This document shows positions 43,324-53,239 of a stretch of DNA of 64,000 nucleotides, in pieces; position 1 is the first letter of the stretch; every line of letters starts with the position of its first letter. A program made the position numbers and the translations under genes. The notes beneath the pieces were generated by a model. It saw nothing but the letters and a program-made list of their open reading frames with translations, was not told the DNA's origin and searched no databases. This stretch comes from Strongylocentrotus droebachiensis (Eukaryota; Echinodermata; Echinoidea; Camarodonta; Strongylocentrotidae): assembly GCA_035222895.1 (NCBI GenBank), contig JAVYIG010000170.1:62001-126000 (forward strand), written 5' to 3'.

Positions 43324-45263
43324 AGTTCAAGTATTTTATCATCAAACATTCCTTTCACTCTATCGTCTTGAATATAGGTGCCAGCAAACAGAAGTGCGCT
43401 CAGGACTATCAGGGCACAGAGGCGCTGAGTGAACCCGAGAACAGCGGCTCCAAGGCTTTCCTGCAGGGCTTTGGTTCAAACCTCAAACTCTTCATTGATT
43501 TCCACGCCTACGGCCAGTACTGGCTCTACCCATGGGGTTACACCAGGAAGAATCTAGCACAACCAGATAGAGACGATCAGGTATGACTTGTATTTTGCAG
43601 CATTGCAAAGTTACACCAATATCTTTGACACAAGAACGGTTTTTGAAGCCTGTGCCCATTGGTTATATTACATGCGCGCGAGCATACGTTTGAGACTCGC
43701 CAAAAGACACCACTTTTTCATATGTGAAACCTCACTTTATACATAAATTCCTATATACTTTGGTTATAATCAACCTTTCCAAATGGATTGCAGACATTTT
43801 TTATTAGATATGCACAAAATAACGATACAGGTGGCATAAAACATTCTCCGGCTGTTTCCACAAAATTACAAGTAAACATAATATTAAGATAAAATCACAC
43901 ATAAGAGTAGCATATTGCATGAAATAACATGCATGTGATTGACAAAGGCAATATGAAATAGAAGACACGCTACAGGTGACGCCGACACGGCCTGGTATGA
44001 TATATGGACAGGGAAACCAGATGACGTAGTAGGCAGTTAGAAATAGAGAGAAGATACATGGAATAGGAGACGGGCTTGGAGAAAAACAGAATTGAAGTAA
44101 ATTTCTTCGAAAACACTAAATTTTCTCAGCAAACTTCCATTTCAACTTATAATTAATTGTTTAAAGATAATATGAAATACTATGATGTCATTTTCACCAC
44201 AAGTAACTCATCTGATAGACAAGGGGCTTCAGTTATGGAATCATTACAGGGGTTTTTGTTTTATTTATTTTAGAAAGATCTAGCCACCGCAGTCGAGAAT
44301 TCAATCACCTCGGTCCATGGCAAAGACTATTTCGTTGGAGAATCAGGACCTGACATGTGTAAGTATATCGTTTCCATAGAAAAAAAGAGTGTCATTTCGT
44401 CTGAACGCATCAATTACTTTCTGTCATTTGATAAGTCAAATGCTTGATAATAATTCTTGATAAACAAATAATCTACACTTTAGCAAATGAGTAAACATTG
44501 ATTGCAGGAGCCTGCATTTTTTAATGCCGAAATATGGCAACAAATCGATACTTTGAATCATCCTCCTGGTTATCATCATCATCATTATAATTATAATTGC
44601 ATGGAAAAAAAATCATAAATATGAAAAGTTCCAGGCAAAATAGTTATCATTCAGTGTGATGATAAGAATATGTTCCTTTAAAATCATAGCATTATATAAT
44701 GAAACCAATAGTTGTATGTAATATCAATCTGCAGACCATTTTCGTTATCATTATCAGCTCAAGGCTCAACAAGAAAAGGCATTCAAGGAATAGATTCCTA
44801 CCAGATACCAGTTTTACTAGTACAACACATGGGTGAAGAATGGCAAATGTAGAATAATATCTTACCAAAGGATATTAGAGCTGGGCTGGGACTCAAATTG
44901 CTCATCATGTTATCCACAGTCGAGTGATGTATCCAATTTACCAAGTCACCCATACTTTATCATCAATAAAGGACTCGAAACGCGAATCATGATTGTGATC
45001 CACAGTCCGGTGGCGTATCCACTATAACACGACACCCCTAGATTATCATCCATATCAATATCTATATCTCAGATCCCGCCACAGGTGCGAGTGAGGACTT
45101 TGGTTACGGCTCCCTGGGTGTGAAGTACAGCTACGTGGTGGAGCTGAGGGATGAGGGCACCTTCGGGTTCGAGCTCCCCGCCTACCAGATCCAGCCCACC
45201 GGTGATGAGATCTTCGCCGGTATGAAGACACTCGGCCAGCAGCTCGTTGCCGAGTATGCTTAG
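30896..45263 (+). CDS. Gene 3: secreted zinc procarboxypeptidase, M14 A/B type
   Basis: Exons: 30896-30978, 33894-33972, 35872-35991, 37310-37420, 38518-38616, 39732-39833, 40601-40708, 41449-41539, 43378-43580, 44274-44358, 45073-45263. The spliced frame is 1272 bases, 423 residues, without stops, and every exon has the same length and phase as in gene 2. By eye it differs from gene 2 at about 11 residues: Ile to Val in exon 3, Pro to Ser in exon 4, Phe to Leu and Glu to Asp in exon 5, Val to Ile in exon 7, Asn to Lys and RTV to KNL in exon 9, Ala to Asp in exon 10, Gly to Ala in exon 11. No catalytic or zinc residue changes. Function and secretion should match gene 2. The promoter region is shared except for the palindrome, so expression could differ. 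Confidence 0.93.
31247..31748. mobile_element. TTAA-flanked inverted-repeat element in gene 3 intron 1
   Basis: TTAA at 31243-31246 and 31749-31752 flanks AGGTAATACAAAGTTTTGG and its exact complement CCAAAACTTTGTATTACCT. Gene 2 intron 1 retains the empty site (GAATTAAGGTTGATATTCC at about 10752). There is no coding frame in 502 bp. The first five bases match the element at 12158. Confidence 0.88.
32160..33700. other. Gene 3-specific insertion in intron 1, composite
   Basis: Gene 2 intron 1 has only about 120 different bases here. The block holds TTTAAGCTCAA/GTTTATGCTCAA repeats with a GGCGATCG palindrome (32160-32400), poly-C and poly-A runs, a GC-rich tandem repeat (32690-33240) and G/C runs ending CCGGCGCGCCTG. 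The last word also ends a segment at 23160-23180, so part is a dispersed element. Confidence 0.6.
32690..33240. repeat. About 205-bp GC-rich tandem repeat
   Basis: Three units share GTGTCACAAAT, ATATGCTCATCTGAC.GTAAT and TGCCTAAAA, at about 32707, 32914 and 33118. Between them are subrepeats with GGGGCTC.GCCCCTGGACCC and GAATATCATATGACCGT.ATT. Confidence 0.75.
33715..33790. repeat. CAC/CAT microsatellite in gene 3 intron 1
   Basis: The counterpart of the tract in gene 2 intron 1, joined to GTCACCATCATCGTGGTTCA before exon 2. Confidence 0.8.
33894..33972 (+). CDS. Gene 3 exon 2 (activation peptide)
   Basis: The same 26 residues as gene 2. The acceptor follows a CTT microsatellite longer than in gene 2. 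Confidence 0.9.
34279..34439. mobile_element. AT-rich foldback MITE, copy 2, gene 3 intron 2
   Basis: Reverse-complement orientation of 29298-29467, with ends GGCCCGAATTCACAGAG and CTTTGTGAATTCGGACC and two internal GGTTTGTCGACAAACC palindromes. Gene 2 intron 2 lacks it. Confidence 0.82.
35590..35870. repeat. TCTTC-rich polypyrimidine tract before exon 3
   Basis: Expanded relative to gene 2 by about 110 bases of TCTTCTCTTC units. Confidence 0.88.
35872..35991 (+). CDS. Gene 3 exon 3
   Basis: Forty codons. The GRPVDVM in place of gene 2 GRPIDVM is the only protein change seen. Confidence 0.93.
36022..36066. repeat. GGGAG-rich minisatellite
   Basis: Counterpart of 14055-14105, slightly shorter. 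Confidence 0.85.
36901..37045 (+). repeat. tRNA-like SINE candidate, copy 3, gene 3 intron 3
   Basis: It has the same box-A- and box-B-like words as copy 2 (TGGCAAAGCAATGG and GGGATCAAAACC). It is paralogous to copy 2 through the segmental duplication. Confidence 0.5.
37310..37420 (+). CDS. Gene 3 exon 4
   Basis: Starts [15 protein letters not shown]; Ser replaces the Pro of genes 2 and 4. The activation Lys and YHTYEE are kept. Confidence 0.92.
38518..38616 (+). CDS. Gene 3 exon 5
   Basis: Starts [11 protein letters not shown] and has [13 protein letters not shown]; two substitutions from gene 2. Confidence 0.92.
38690..38830. repeat. A-rich and AAT microsatellite in gene 3 intron 5
   Basis: Poly-A, (AAT)n and poly-T tracts, much longer than the counterpart at 17135-17180. 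Confidence 0.9.
38908..39104. mobile_element. 197-bp foldback in gene 3 intron 5
   Basis: Paralogous to 17263-17459. The left arm is ACGAGTTCGTTTTTACTGGC; the right arm has a small change (GTCAAATATTCTCG) that breaks perfect pairing. Confidence 0.83.
39732..39833 (+). CDS. Gene 3 exon 6 (zinc motif HAREW)
   Basis: The protein is identical to gene 2 exon 6, with two silent differences (TCT to TCG, ATC to ATT). Confidence 0.94.
40472..40530. repeat. (TC)n(AC)n microsatellite before exon 7
   Basis: A CT run of about 38 bases followed by CA repeats. Confidence 0.9.
40601..40708 (+). CDS. Gene 3 exon 7
   Basis: As gene 2, except FNIDGY in place of FNVDGY; gene 4 also has Ile here. Confidence 0.93.
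40709..40830. repeat. AG-rich microsatellite after exon 7
   Basis: GAGAGAAAGACAGAGACAG and similar units starting at the donor site. Confidence 0.8.
40880..41400. other. Gene 3-specific part of intron 7
   Basis: Gene 2 intron 7 is about 330 bases and lacks most of this stretch, which is rich in GCGTT/AACGC words (40990-41180). I see no clean element ends and no coding frame. Confidence 0.5.
41449..41539 (+). CDS. Gene 3 exon 8
   Basis: The protein is identical to gene 2 exon 8, including MWRK, the Cys and LNRN. Confidence 0.94.
42250..43140 (-). mobile_element. Degenerate LINE remnant, gene 3 intron 8
   Basis: The same antisense reverse-transcriptase remnant as 23714-24705. It lacks about 70 bases near 42895 that encode the LLGVIIDS region in gene 2, so it decayed separately after duplication. 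Confidence 0.83.
43274..43322. repeat. CT microsatellite before exon 9
   Basis: A near-pure (TC)n tract at the same place as in genes 1 and 2. Confidence 0.9.
43378..43580 (+). CDS. Gene 3 exon 9 (third zinc ligand)
   Basis: 203 bases with [15 protein letters not shown]. It has SKQKCAQ at the start and TRKNLAQPD at the end, where genes 1 and 2 have TRRTVAQPD. Confidence 0.94.
44274..44358 (+). CDS. Gene 3 exon 10
   Basis: Starts [10 protein letters not shown], with Asp for the Ala of genes 1 and 2; otherwise the same residues. Confidence 0.93.
45073..45263 (+). CDS. Gene 3 exon 11 (catalytic Glu, stop)
   Basis: [12 protein letters not shown], as in gene 1 and unlike the Gly in gene 2, then YVVELRDEG and LVAEYA with TAG. 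Confidence 0.94.
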
Positions 45264-45498
45264 TGAGGGACGACCATGATTGCGACTATGACTACCACAA
45301 CGACCAGGGTGCATGGGGGGGGGGGGGGGGCGGAACATTCGTCGATTTGTTTTTCAGTAGTGGAACATATTTCAAAATTCGTAAATCTTGAACGTGTTTG
45401 GTTAGGCATAATCGTTATTGTGGGCTTTGATGGGAATATTAAAGACAACAACCACGTGGGAATTAATGGAGTAAAACTCTCATGTAAATTGTTGAGAC

Positions 45499-45504
45499 AA
45501 TAAA
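45499..45504 (+). terminator. Candidate poly(A) signal AATAAA, gene 3
   Basis: 236 bases after the stop, in the same conserved context as gene 2. Confidence 0.6.
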
Positions 45505-45575
45505 ATATCATTAAAAATCAAATCATTTGGCAACTGAAATATATTGCCATTGCATTCCGACAAGTCTAAATGAGA

Positions 45576-46260
45576 GAATGCCAGATGATGATGATTTTGA
45601 TGATGTTGATGATAGTGGTGGTGATGATAATAATGATCATGTGACCACTATGATAATAATGACAATAGTGAAGATGGCCATTATGATAATGATTATGACA
45701 ATGATGATGGTTATGATGTTGAAAATGGTGGCAATTAATGACAATGATGATTAAAGTAATTATGGTCATCATCATGACGATGACAAAAACATTGGTGGTT
45801 ATAATATAGTGATAATGGAAGGGGTGATGGAAATGATGATGGAGGGGGCAGAAGAAGAAAAAGAAGGAATTTTTTTTTTACAATGATGACGATGACGTTG
45901 ATAATACAAATAGTAGTAATGTTGGTGATGAATATTATAATGATTATGGTGATGATGACCATGGTCATGACCATATCAATGCAAATTAGGATGATATTGA
46001 TGAAGATATGATTGTCATGATTAAGATGATGATTGCGATGGTGATGAAGGAGATGATGTTGATTATTATGAAGATGATGATAATGATGAATATAATAAAG
46101 ATGATGATGATGTCGATAAAAGTGGTGGTGATGACGACGACGACGATGGTGGTGGTAATGATGGTGATAATGATGAAGAAAATAAAGATGAAGATGATGA
46201 TGTTTATGTAAGTGTAAGTGATGGTGACGATGATGATAATGATGATAATATCATGTAAAA
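45576..46260. repeat. GAT/ATG-rich microsatellite array, spacer 3-4
   Basis: Third copy of the post-gene GAT array; it differs from the other two in detail and has no 190-bp MITE. Confidence 0.9.
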
Positions 46261-46682
46261 TATGCCATGATGCTGATAATGCAGATGGCGATGATAATTA
46301 ATGCTTTTTGTCAGTAATATGTTTTTATAGACGTTAATAGAAGGCTGCAAATTGTTAAAACATGAACTTACATTTGCGTTCTTTTATGCAAGATCATCAC
46401 TTTAAACCCTAGCATATTAGTATTATAGTCTTTATCAGTTGAGTCTTCACATATTTCTAAAAACATCTTTGATGTTTTATGCCTGATAATGCTCATTAAT
46501 ACATTGAAAGTTTTCACTTCACTAGTCTATACAAATGTTAATGAACTTTGTGGAGAGAAAAAAACAGAGAGTCGTGATAAATCGTGACGACAATATTGAC
46601 GCATCACAGCTGTCCAATTCCCAGAGAGTACGAGGGGCGTCAACTCTGTATAATGTGATATGAGATCAACCTTTCTGACTCT

Positions 46683-46750
46683 TAGGCCCCCAAAAAAAAG
46701 TTGTTTGGTTGTCCTCGATTGCTATTCTGGAGTAGGGGCGGGCTGGCGGA

Positions 46751-46791
<41 letters not shown>

Positions 46792-47538
46792 TCATTTTTT
46801 GTGTCTTTTTTTGATTTTTTTTTTAATAATTTTTTTTTTAATAATTTTTTTTTCCATAAAAAAAATTAAATCATTGGGATTGTCAAGCATTTAAACAAAC
46901 AAAGTCTATCAAACACTTTAATATGGTAAAAGACTAGTTTAATGTAGAATGAATATCAAGACCAACACAGAAAGTATTTTGGGCTTTGAAATACAGCACC
47001 TTTTAAATCTCCATTGTACTACTTATAGCTACTTGCGCCCTCTATGTAGCAAACAATGCCTTATCGGTGACCATTGGTCCCTCATTATCCTCTTTATCTT
47101 ATATTAACTGAGAGTTGATTTGATGAGATAACCACCTGTGCAGTGACCTTGCAGGGTGGTCTAATCCCTCCTGTAAACTAGTACAGATGGGCTTTAAATT
47201 GAGTTTAAGAATGCTCAGACCCTGATTTGAATGAACGGCATTTTGACATAGAAAAATAAAATTGGCAAGTTTAATAAATACCTAATTGCGTACTGAAAAG
47301 ACCAAACTGGCAACGTGACGCATTTTGATCCTTGCAAATGCATAAAATGGTATGTTTGGCATTGAAAATTTAAAAAAAAAAAATGAATAAAAAAAATTAA
47401 AAAATGAATAAAAAAAAAATTAAAAATGTTAAAAAAAAAAAAAAAAAATGTTTAAAAAAAAAAAAAAAATACGAGCGGCCCGAAAATGACGAGCGGGCGG
47501 TCGAGGACAACCAAATCATTTTTTTTTTTGGGCCTTAG
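46683..47538. mobile_element. AT-rich inverted-repeat element, spacer 3-4
   Basis: The left end TTAGGCCCCCAAAAAAAA followed by GTTTGGTTGTCCTCGA pairs with the right end TCGAGGACAACCAAATCA followed by poly-T and GGGCCTTAG. TTAG abuts both ends and may be the target duplication. The interior has a 40-bp poly-T and a poly-A/TTAAAAA region. About 850 bp, non-coding, absent from spacer 2-3. Confidence 0.75.
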
Positions 47539-47599
47539 CTTGCAACCTAATTTTAGATATTGCAACTTCAGCAATCTCTCCCATTTGTCATAATCGTTT

Positions 47600-47915
47600 G
47601 TTTAAACTAATTAATCGGGCATTGTCTTTGAGATTACAGGCCGTGAAGATACATGTCAGAATTGCCATCAAATCCTCTTGGATTGTTCGGAGATTGGTAA
47701 AATATTATAATAGTTTTAGAATGAGTGAATAAAAATCGCAGTAATACTTTTTGTTTAAATAGAAGGCATTATCAGTGTATACTGACGGTGTTTGGTTTTT
47801 ATGGGAAGATAATCATACATAATCCGAGCTAGATTCTGTCCGACTATCACAATTTCAAAAATGATGTTTAAATAGTTGAGGCTCCGATAGATTAACACAT
47901 ATCCATGGGTTCTAG
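47600..47915. other. Spacer 3-4 unique sequence, nothing recognised
   Basis: Ordinary AT-rich sequence with no element ends, exon homology or reading frame that I can support. Confidence 0.5.
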
Positions 47916-47918
47916 GAC

Positions 47919-48308
47919 ACCTATCCCCTGGACATCCACCCCCGGATAGCCACACCCAATCAACTACCCTCTAGGACAACTACCCCTAGGGCAACCACCC
48001 TCTAGGACGACTATCCCCCGGGACAACTACACCCGGACATCTACACCCAGACAACTACCCCCTAGGACAACTACCCCCTAGGACAACTACCCACGGACAA
48101 CTACCCCCTAGGACAACTACCCCCTGGACAACTACCCCCGGACAACTATCCTAGGGGGTGATTGTCTGGGGGTAGTTGTCCGGGGGTATTTGTCCTAGGG
48201 GGTAGTTGTCCTAGAGGGTGGTTGCCCTAGGAGGTAGTTGTCCTAGGGGGTAGTTGACCCGGGGTGGTTTTCCGGGGGTGGGTGTCAAGGGGGTAGGTGT
48301 CCGGATAC
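47919..48308. repeat. Palindromic 16-17 bp minisatellite
   Basis: About a dozen CTAGGACAACTACCCC units run to about 48150, then the complementary GGGGTAGTTGTCCTAG units run to 48308. The whole block is an imperfect inverted repeat about 390 bp long that could extrude as a large hairpin. Confidence 0.85.
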
Positions 48309-48404
48309 GATATCCATGTCGTGCTAAGCTCAACAGACATCGTGGCCGTATCCTGAACAGATCGTGATGGATAGAAATCGCTCAACTAGTTTTCAACCTA
48401 TTAA

Positions 48405-48900
48405 AAGGGAAGTCCACCCTGATATAAAGTTGGTTTCAATAGAAGCAGAAAAAATAGAAAAATAGGTCCGTGAAAGTTTGGAGCAAAAGCCGATTAGAAA
48501 TATGAAAGTTATAAAGATTTGAAGGTGCGATAAACCAAACACAAATTGGCAACACTGTGACGTATCTTGCGAGGTCCCCTTCCATATTCCCTGTACTAAG
48601 AAGAAGAAAAAATTACTTTCCCTCAAGAAAATTTTCAATCATACATTCACCCTAAATTTATTTTTTATTCAACCCCATGTATGAAACAAATCCTCATCAA
48701 TAAGTTAAAATAATGAAAGTTTATGAAATTTGTACAGAGCAAATTGAAGAGGAGCTCACAAGATATAACACAGTGTTGCCTATTTGTGGTTGACTGATGA
48801 CAACTTCAAAAGTTCATAATTTACCTATTTTCAATCTGATATTGCTCAAAAATTCACTGCTTTTGTTAAAACCAATTTAATATCAGTTTTAACTTCCCCT
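48405..48900. mobile_element. TTAA-flanked inverted-repeat element, spacer 3-4
   Basis: TTAA at 48401-48404 and 48901-48904 flanks AAGGGAAGTCCACCC at the left and AACTTCCCCT at the right. Inverted homology continues inside as CTGATATAAAGTTGGTTT against AAAACCAATTTAATATCAG. 496 bp, non-coding. Confidence 0.75.
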
Positions 48901-48904
48901 TTAA

Positions 48905-49215
48905 CAAATAGACACGTGTATTTACAGTGTGATGCTCATGAGACGTGAGATTTCGTGAACAAAAATATGAGCATGGGCGTTTTTGTTTGCTATATTTGTA
49001 TTTATTCAGACATTCAGTAAAAATAACAAATATGTCTGGCGCTGCAGCAAAAGGTTTGAAAAAACTGTCCAGGGATGTATTCCCAATTTAAAAAAATAGT
49101 CTTGATTATATGACCGAGATTGTTAATAAAGTATTACATCGATAAAATAGTAAAGAAGTAAAATATAAAATATAAATAAAAACACACAATCAAATTTTAT
49201 AGCATGTAAACATTA
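48905..49215. other. Spacer before the gene 4 upstream region, nothing recognised
   Basis: AT-rich DNA with no reading frame or element ends that I can support. Confidence 0.45.
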
Positions 49216-49841
49216 AAGTATGATAATTCTAAAAAGCTCAGATCTGTAAATTTAATAGTTCGTTCTTAGGTTCTGAAAGTGCACATACTTTTACCTATTA
49301 ATGCAGCTTAGCGGAGACTGAAGAATGAACTATTAATGAAAATTATTCTCTGAATACGGTATATTATCCAAGAGCCTGTGAACAGTAAGTTGTACAGTTC
49401 AAAACGTGTTTTAAAAGGGTTTGTTTGTTCTTAGATGAGATTTGCAAACCATGAACTATAGCGCTGCATATTAATCTTTGCCGTCTCATATTACACTTTG
49501 CCTTCTATTTTAACACAGCGCCTTTTGATACATTGTACTTTAGATTAACCCGAAAAATTAGGCACCGTCAAAGGTGTGATTCCACCTTTGATTATGAATG
49601 CTTTTAAGATTGGCAGATGTGTCCTTTTTACTGTCTCTTTGCACACGAATCCCTAATGATGCATCCACTGACGTGGCACCTCTTTCTTATCTCATAAATC
49701 AATTATTAATATGTCATCATATTGTCTCCTCCTCGCGATGATGATGCTTGCTATATTAAATCATCGTCTGTCTGATCAGAATCATTTTCGCGCCAACATT
49801 ACAAGGGAGTATTCAATCTTGGCTAGATATCGGTCATCATC
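49216..49841 (+). promoter_or_regulatory. Gene 4 5' flank and promoter region
   Basis: Its near-copy at 7316-7944 marks this as a unit that includes the promoter. CTATATTAAA at 49751-49760 is a candidate TATA element 82-91 bases before the ATG. Conserved blocks between the copies, such as TGATCAGAATCATTTTCGCG and GGCTAGATATCGGTCATC, lie between it and the start. Confidence 0.6.
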
Positions 49842-49924
49842 ATGAAGATCGGTCTTTTCTTCGCTGCCGTCTGCGTAGCTGCTTGCAGTGCGCTCCCGGT
49901 CATCGACAAAGTTCGCTATGACAA
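49842..49924 (+). CDS. Gene 4 exon 1 (signal peptide)
   Basis: MKIGLFFAAVCVAACSALP then VIDKVRYD, phase 2 at the donor. It is the only full version of the orphan exon at 7945. Confidence 0.9.
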
Positions 49925-50606
49925 GTAAAATACTTTTTTCTTCTTCTAATCGTCTCATTGATATCAAAGTGTCATCATCATCTATTTTTTGAATGCATGC
50001 AGTTAAAACATTCACGATTTGTATTCGTTATTGAAAGCCTTTTTATTTTACTAAATACATTTGTCGTGCTTACTGTAACATTATTTCTCCTCTTCCAATC
50101 GTCCAACTTAACGATTAAGAATATTTGTCTTGTTTCTTTGATTATTGATGCAGGAATTATTCACAGGGCTGTGTTATTGAGGCCGTAATGATGTTACATC
50201 CCCACCTAATTATTCAAAATTCTATCAGCATATTTTAATTTTTTTTTTTTATTTTTTTTTTAATATAAATCTTCACCAACAAATTAAAGAGATTTAGGAA
50301 CACTTTCCTTCTTTCTTTTGCTTCTTGGAAATATTTTACAAATCTCTGGTCCGGCAGCACCCGTTTAAAATGGTGTTGTGGCGTCCCTGTTCTGGATTCA
50401 ATTTCTTATCAAGATAGTTACTGGCGTTTGTTGCTTCATTTTAAATCAGAACTGCTATTGCGTTTTATATTTTTCTTGATTATGTCAAATGAGGTGCAAG
50501 CTTGTTAAATTGTGTAAAAGGATATCGAAGAGTTCAGTCTTCCATTTTTACTTCCTTTTTACCCCGATCATGCCATGTTGACATGTTTATGGGTTTTTTT
50601 TTACAG

Positions 50607-50685
50607 TTACAAAGTCTACCGTATAATTCCGCAGACAGTAGAAGAACTGCAACTCCTCAACGATGTAAAACAGCAAGTGCAACGG
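50607..50685 (+). CDS. Gene 4 exon 2 (activation peptide)
   Basis: YKVYRIIPQTVEELQLL and on to QQVQR; same length and phase as gene 2 but diverged. The donor is CGG|GTAACC. Confidence 0.87.
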
Positions 50686-51536
50686 GTAACCAAAATTATT
50701 TATTTACTTATTTTAACTGTCATAAAGTATAATCCTAGGCATGCACTATTAGCAATTATTCATTGAATTACTAATCAAAATGAATAAGTCCACAGATTTA
50801 AATATAAGTTGTTATGTACATGACAGCAGCATATCATATCATGGCATATAAACCCAAATGTCCTGTGACGTAGCTACAGGGGAGGCACGGGTGGCACGTG
50901 CCCCCCCCCCCCCCTCAAATCGAGTGGTGAAAAATAGATTTTAAAAGTCCCCAGCTACGCCATGTGGACAGCGAGTGTGATTCACTTCATTTGAATTATG
51001 AAGTTTTTCTCCACTGTATTATGCAAATGAACCTTTCGTTTCGAGTTGTACTGAAAAGGGTGGTTCAGTTAAGGCAGTTAAACTTTCACTAATCCAAATA
51101 ATTTGTAGGTTCGTGAGACCCAAATTTAATTTCTAGGTTCATGGGACTCAAATATTAATTAAAAACCTATTTGAATACAGTCCTAATTATGCATTTTCTT
51201 AAGTATTGGTCGTTTGTTGGTACTTTCTATCACTAGTAAAAGCACATAAATTTCACATAATTGTATTTACTAAGAAGCAGTAGAAGGACAAACCAGTATT
51301 TGGCTGCACCATCGAAAGGTCCGAGGTTCGGCACACTTCGGTATGGGCACCTTCCTCAATCATTCGAAGTCCATGGATAGTACTAACGCCATATAGGGTC
51401 TCCTGTTTGCTGTTTTGACACTGCACGTACGTGCCATCGAGTTGTCTGTTCAGAGCCAGAAGAGCGATAACTCTGTTTCAAAGTAAAATAATCATTTTAA
51501 CAACAGTAATTCGTTATTATTTTGACAAAAATTCAG

Positions 51537-51656
51537 CTTGATTTCTGGCAACCCCCAAGCAAGGTTGGAAGAGCTGTCGACATCATGGTGTCACCCGATC
51601 GCGACTTCGACTTCCTGGAATCCGTAAGCCGACCTGGACTCTCCATCGAAACATGG
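51537..51656 (+). CDS. Gene 4 exon 3 (activation peptide)
   Basis: LDFWQPPSKVGRAVDIMVSP and then RPGLSIETW; forty codons as in genes 2 and 3. Confidence 0.92.
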
Positions 51657-51688
51657 GTAATGATAATATTGATTATTATTATCGGTGT

Positions 51689-51689
<1 letters not shown>

Positions 51690-51743
<54 letters not shown>

Positions 51744-51765
51744 TGTTGTTGTTGTTGTTGTTGAT
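51690..51765. repeat. (AGT)n(TGT)n microsatellite
   Basis: About 18 AGT units followed by about 7 GTT units, 35 bases after exon 3. The polyserine and polyvaline frames here are artefacts. Confidence 0.95.
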
Positions 51766-52525
51766 GATGCTAGTATTGTTGCTGGTGTAATTGTTGTATT
51801 ATGCTTATATTCATTTGTCAATGCAACACGCCGTCATAATAATATTCAGTTATTCATCTGTTATCACAGATGTATTTTTCATATACATTCAGTATACACC
51901 TTTCACTTGTAAATCACAAACGACCTTTCGTTCAATAGACTAAAATGAAAAGTATTTTGATCATGTATACTTGTAACAACAACTAAAATGTGCTGGTGTA
52001 GCTAATACATTAAACCTTTGAAAATTTTCTCTCAGAGATCACTAGAAAGATAATTGACGTTGATATACCGAACTAATCTCTCTTTCGGAACAGTTCCACT
52101 GTTTATTATTTGTTTGATTGTTTTACATACGCTTTCTTTTTACTTTTTGACCTCACATGATGATTTACCAATAAGTTCCACAAAAAGTTTTGAGAAAGTG
52201 ATGTGATACACTTTATCAAATCGTAAAACACAAATACACATGTCCTTTTGATTGCACCTACACGTCAGTATATAGGATACCTTTAAAGAAATGAGCGCTA
52301 CACAAGAAAAACAATTTTGTTATAATTGTTATTATCCTTGTAATTGTTATTATTTTTATTGCTGTTGTTTTTGTCATTACCATCATCATTATAATAATAA
52401 TAATAATAATAATATTAATTACAAATATCAATTATCATTGTCATTATTTTTATTATAATACCAGCTTACATTCACTTTACAAATTGTCTTGTATCATTAT
52501 TATTTTGTTTTAAATATTTCTTCAG

Positions 52526-52627
52526 ATTCCCAATGTGCAAGAGCGAATTGATGAGGAGGCCGCAGAAATGACCCGGGTCAGCCCAAATGCCGGCTTCAAC
52601 TATGATGAATACCATACATACGACGAG
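52526..52627 (+). CDS. Gene 4 exon 4
   Basis: 34 codons, three fewer than genes 2 and 3: IPNVQERIDEEAAEMTRV then YDEYHTYDE. The likely cleavage region carries Arg (EMTRV) where gene 2 has Lys. Confidence 0.9.
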
Positions 52628-52769
52628 GTAAGTATGCTTACGTGAATAAATTCAATTGCTGTGCTAACAATACAAATCAGTAGGATTTGTCTAGTGAACA
52701 TACTATTACCCTGTGAAAGAACTGATACTTGACATAATTGTTATGCACCCCTTCACTGTACCCATACAA

Positions 52770-53040
52770 TTTTTCTTCTTCTTTTTCTTCTTCTTCTTTC
52801 TTCTTCTTCTTCTGCATTCTTCTTTCTTCTTGTTTTTTTCCTTCTTCTTCTTCTTCTGCTTCTTCTTTATCTTCATATGCTTCTTCTACTTCTTTATCTT
52901 CTTTTGCTTCTTCTTCTTCTTTCTTCTTTTTCTTCTTCTTCTTCTTGTTCTTCTTGTTCTTCTTCTTGGTCATTTTCTTCTTCTTTTTCTTGTTCTTCTT
53001 GTTCTACTTCTTCTATACTTCTTCTTCCTTTTCTTCTTAT
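52770..53040. repeat. CTT/TTC microsatellite in gene 4 intron 4
   Basis: A long imperfect (TTC)n tract that creates spurious Lys/Glu-, Phe-, Leu- and Ser-rich frames. Confidence 0.95.
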
Positions 53041-53239
53041 TCATCTAATTATCATGATTGGTAGTAATAGTTGTAGTAGTAGTAGTAGTAATAGTAGTAA
53101 TATTCGTCTTAATAATAGGATCTTACTTTTATTTTTCATTTGAAATTTACTTAATGAAATGGAATTAAATCTACATGGTATGGTATAAAATAAATAACAA
53201 TTTTCTAATATTGACAAATACCATTGTTTAAATCGACAG

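Larger units (their letters stand above)
28735..47560 (+). repeat. Tandem segmental duplication, unit II (gene 3)
   Basis: It aligns with unit I in order and orientation, ending at CCTAATTTTAGATATT, the same words that end unit I near 28725. Insertions unique to this unit are at 29298, 31247, 32160-33700, 34279 and 46683. Confidence 0.85.

Noticed and set aside
51522..51764. Frame containing LDFWQPPSKVGRA plus polyserine as a stand-alone protein
   Set aside because: The first part is exon 3 of gene 4; the polyserine is read-through past the GTAATG donor into an AGT microsatellite.
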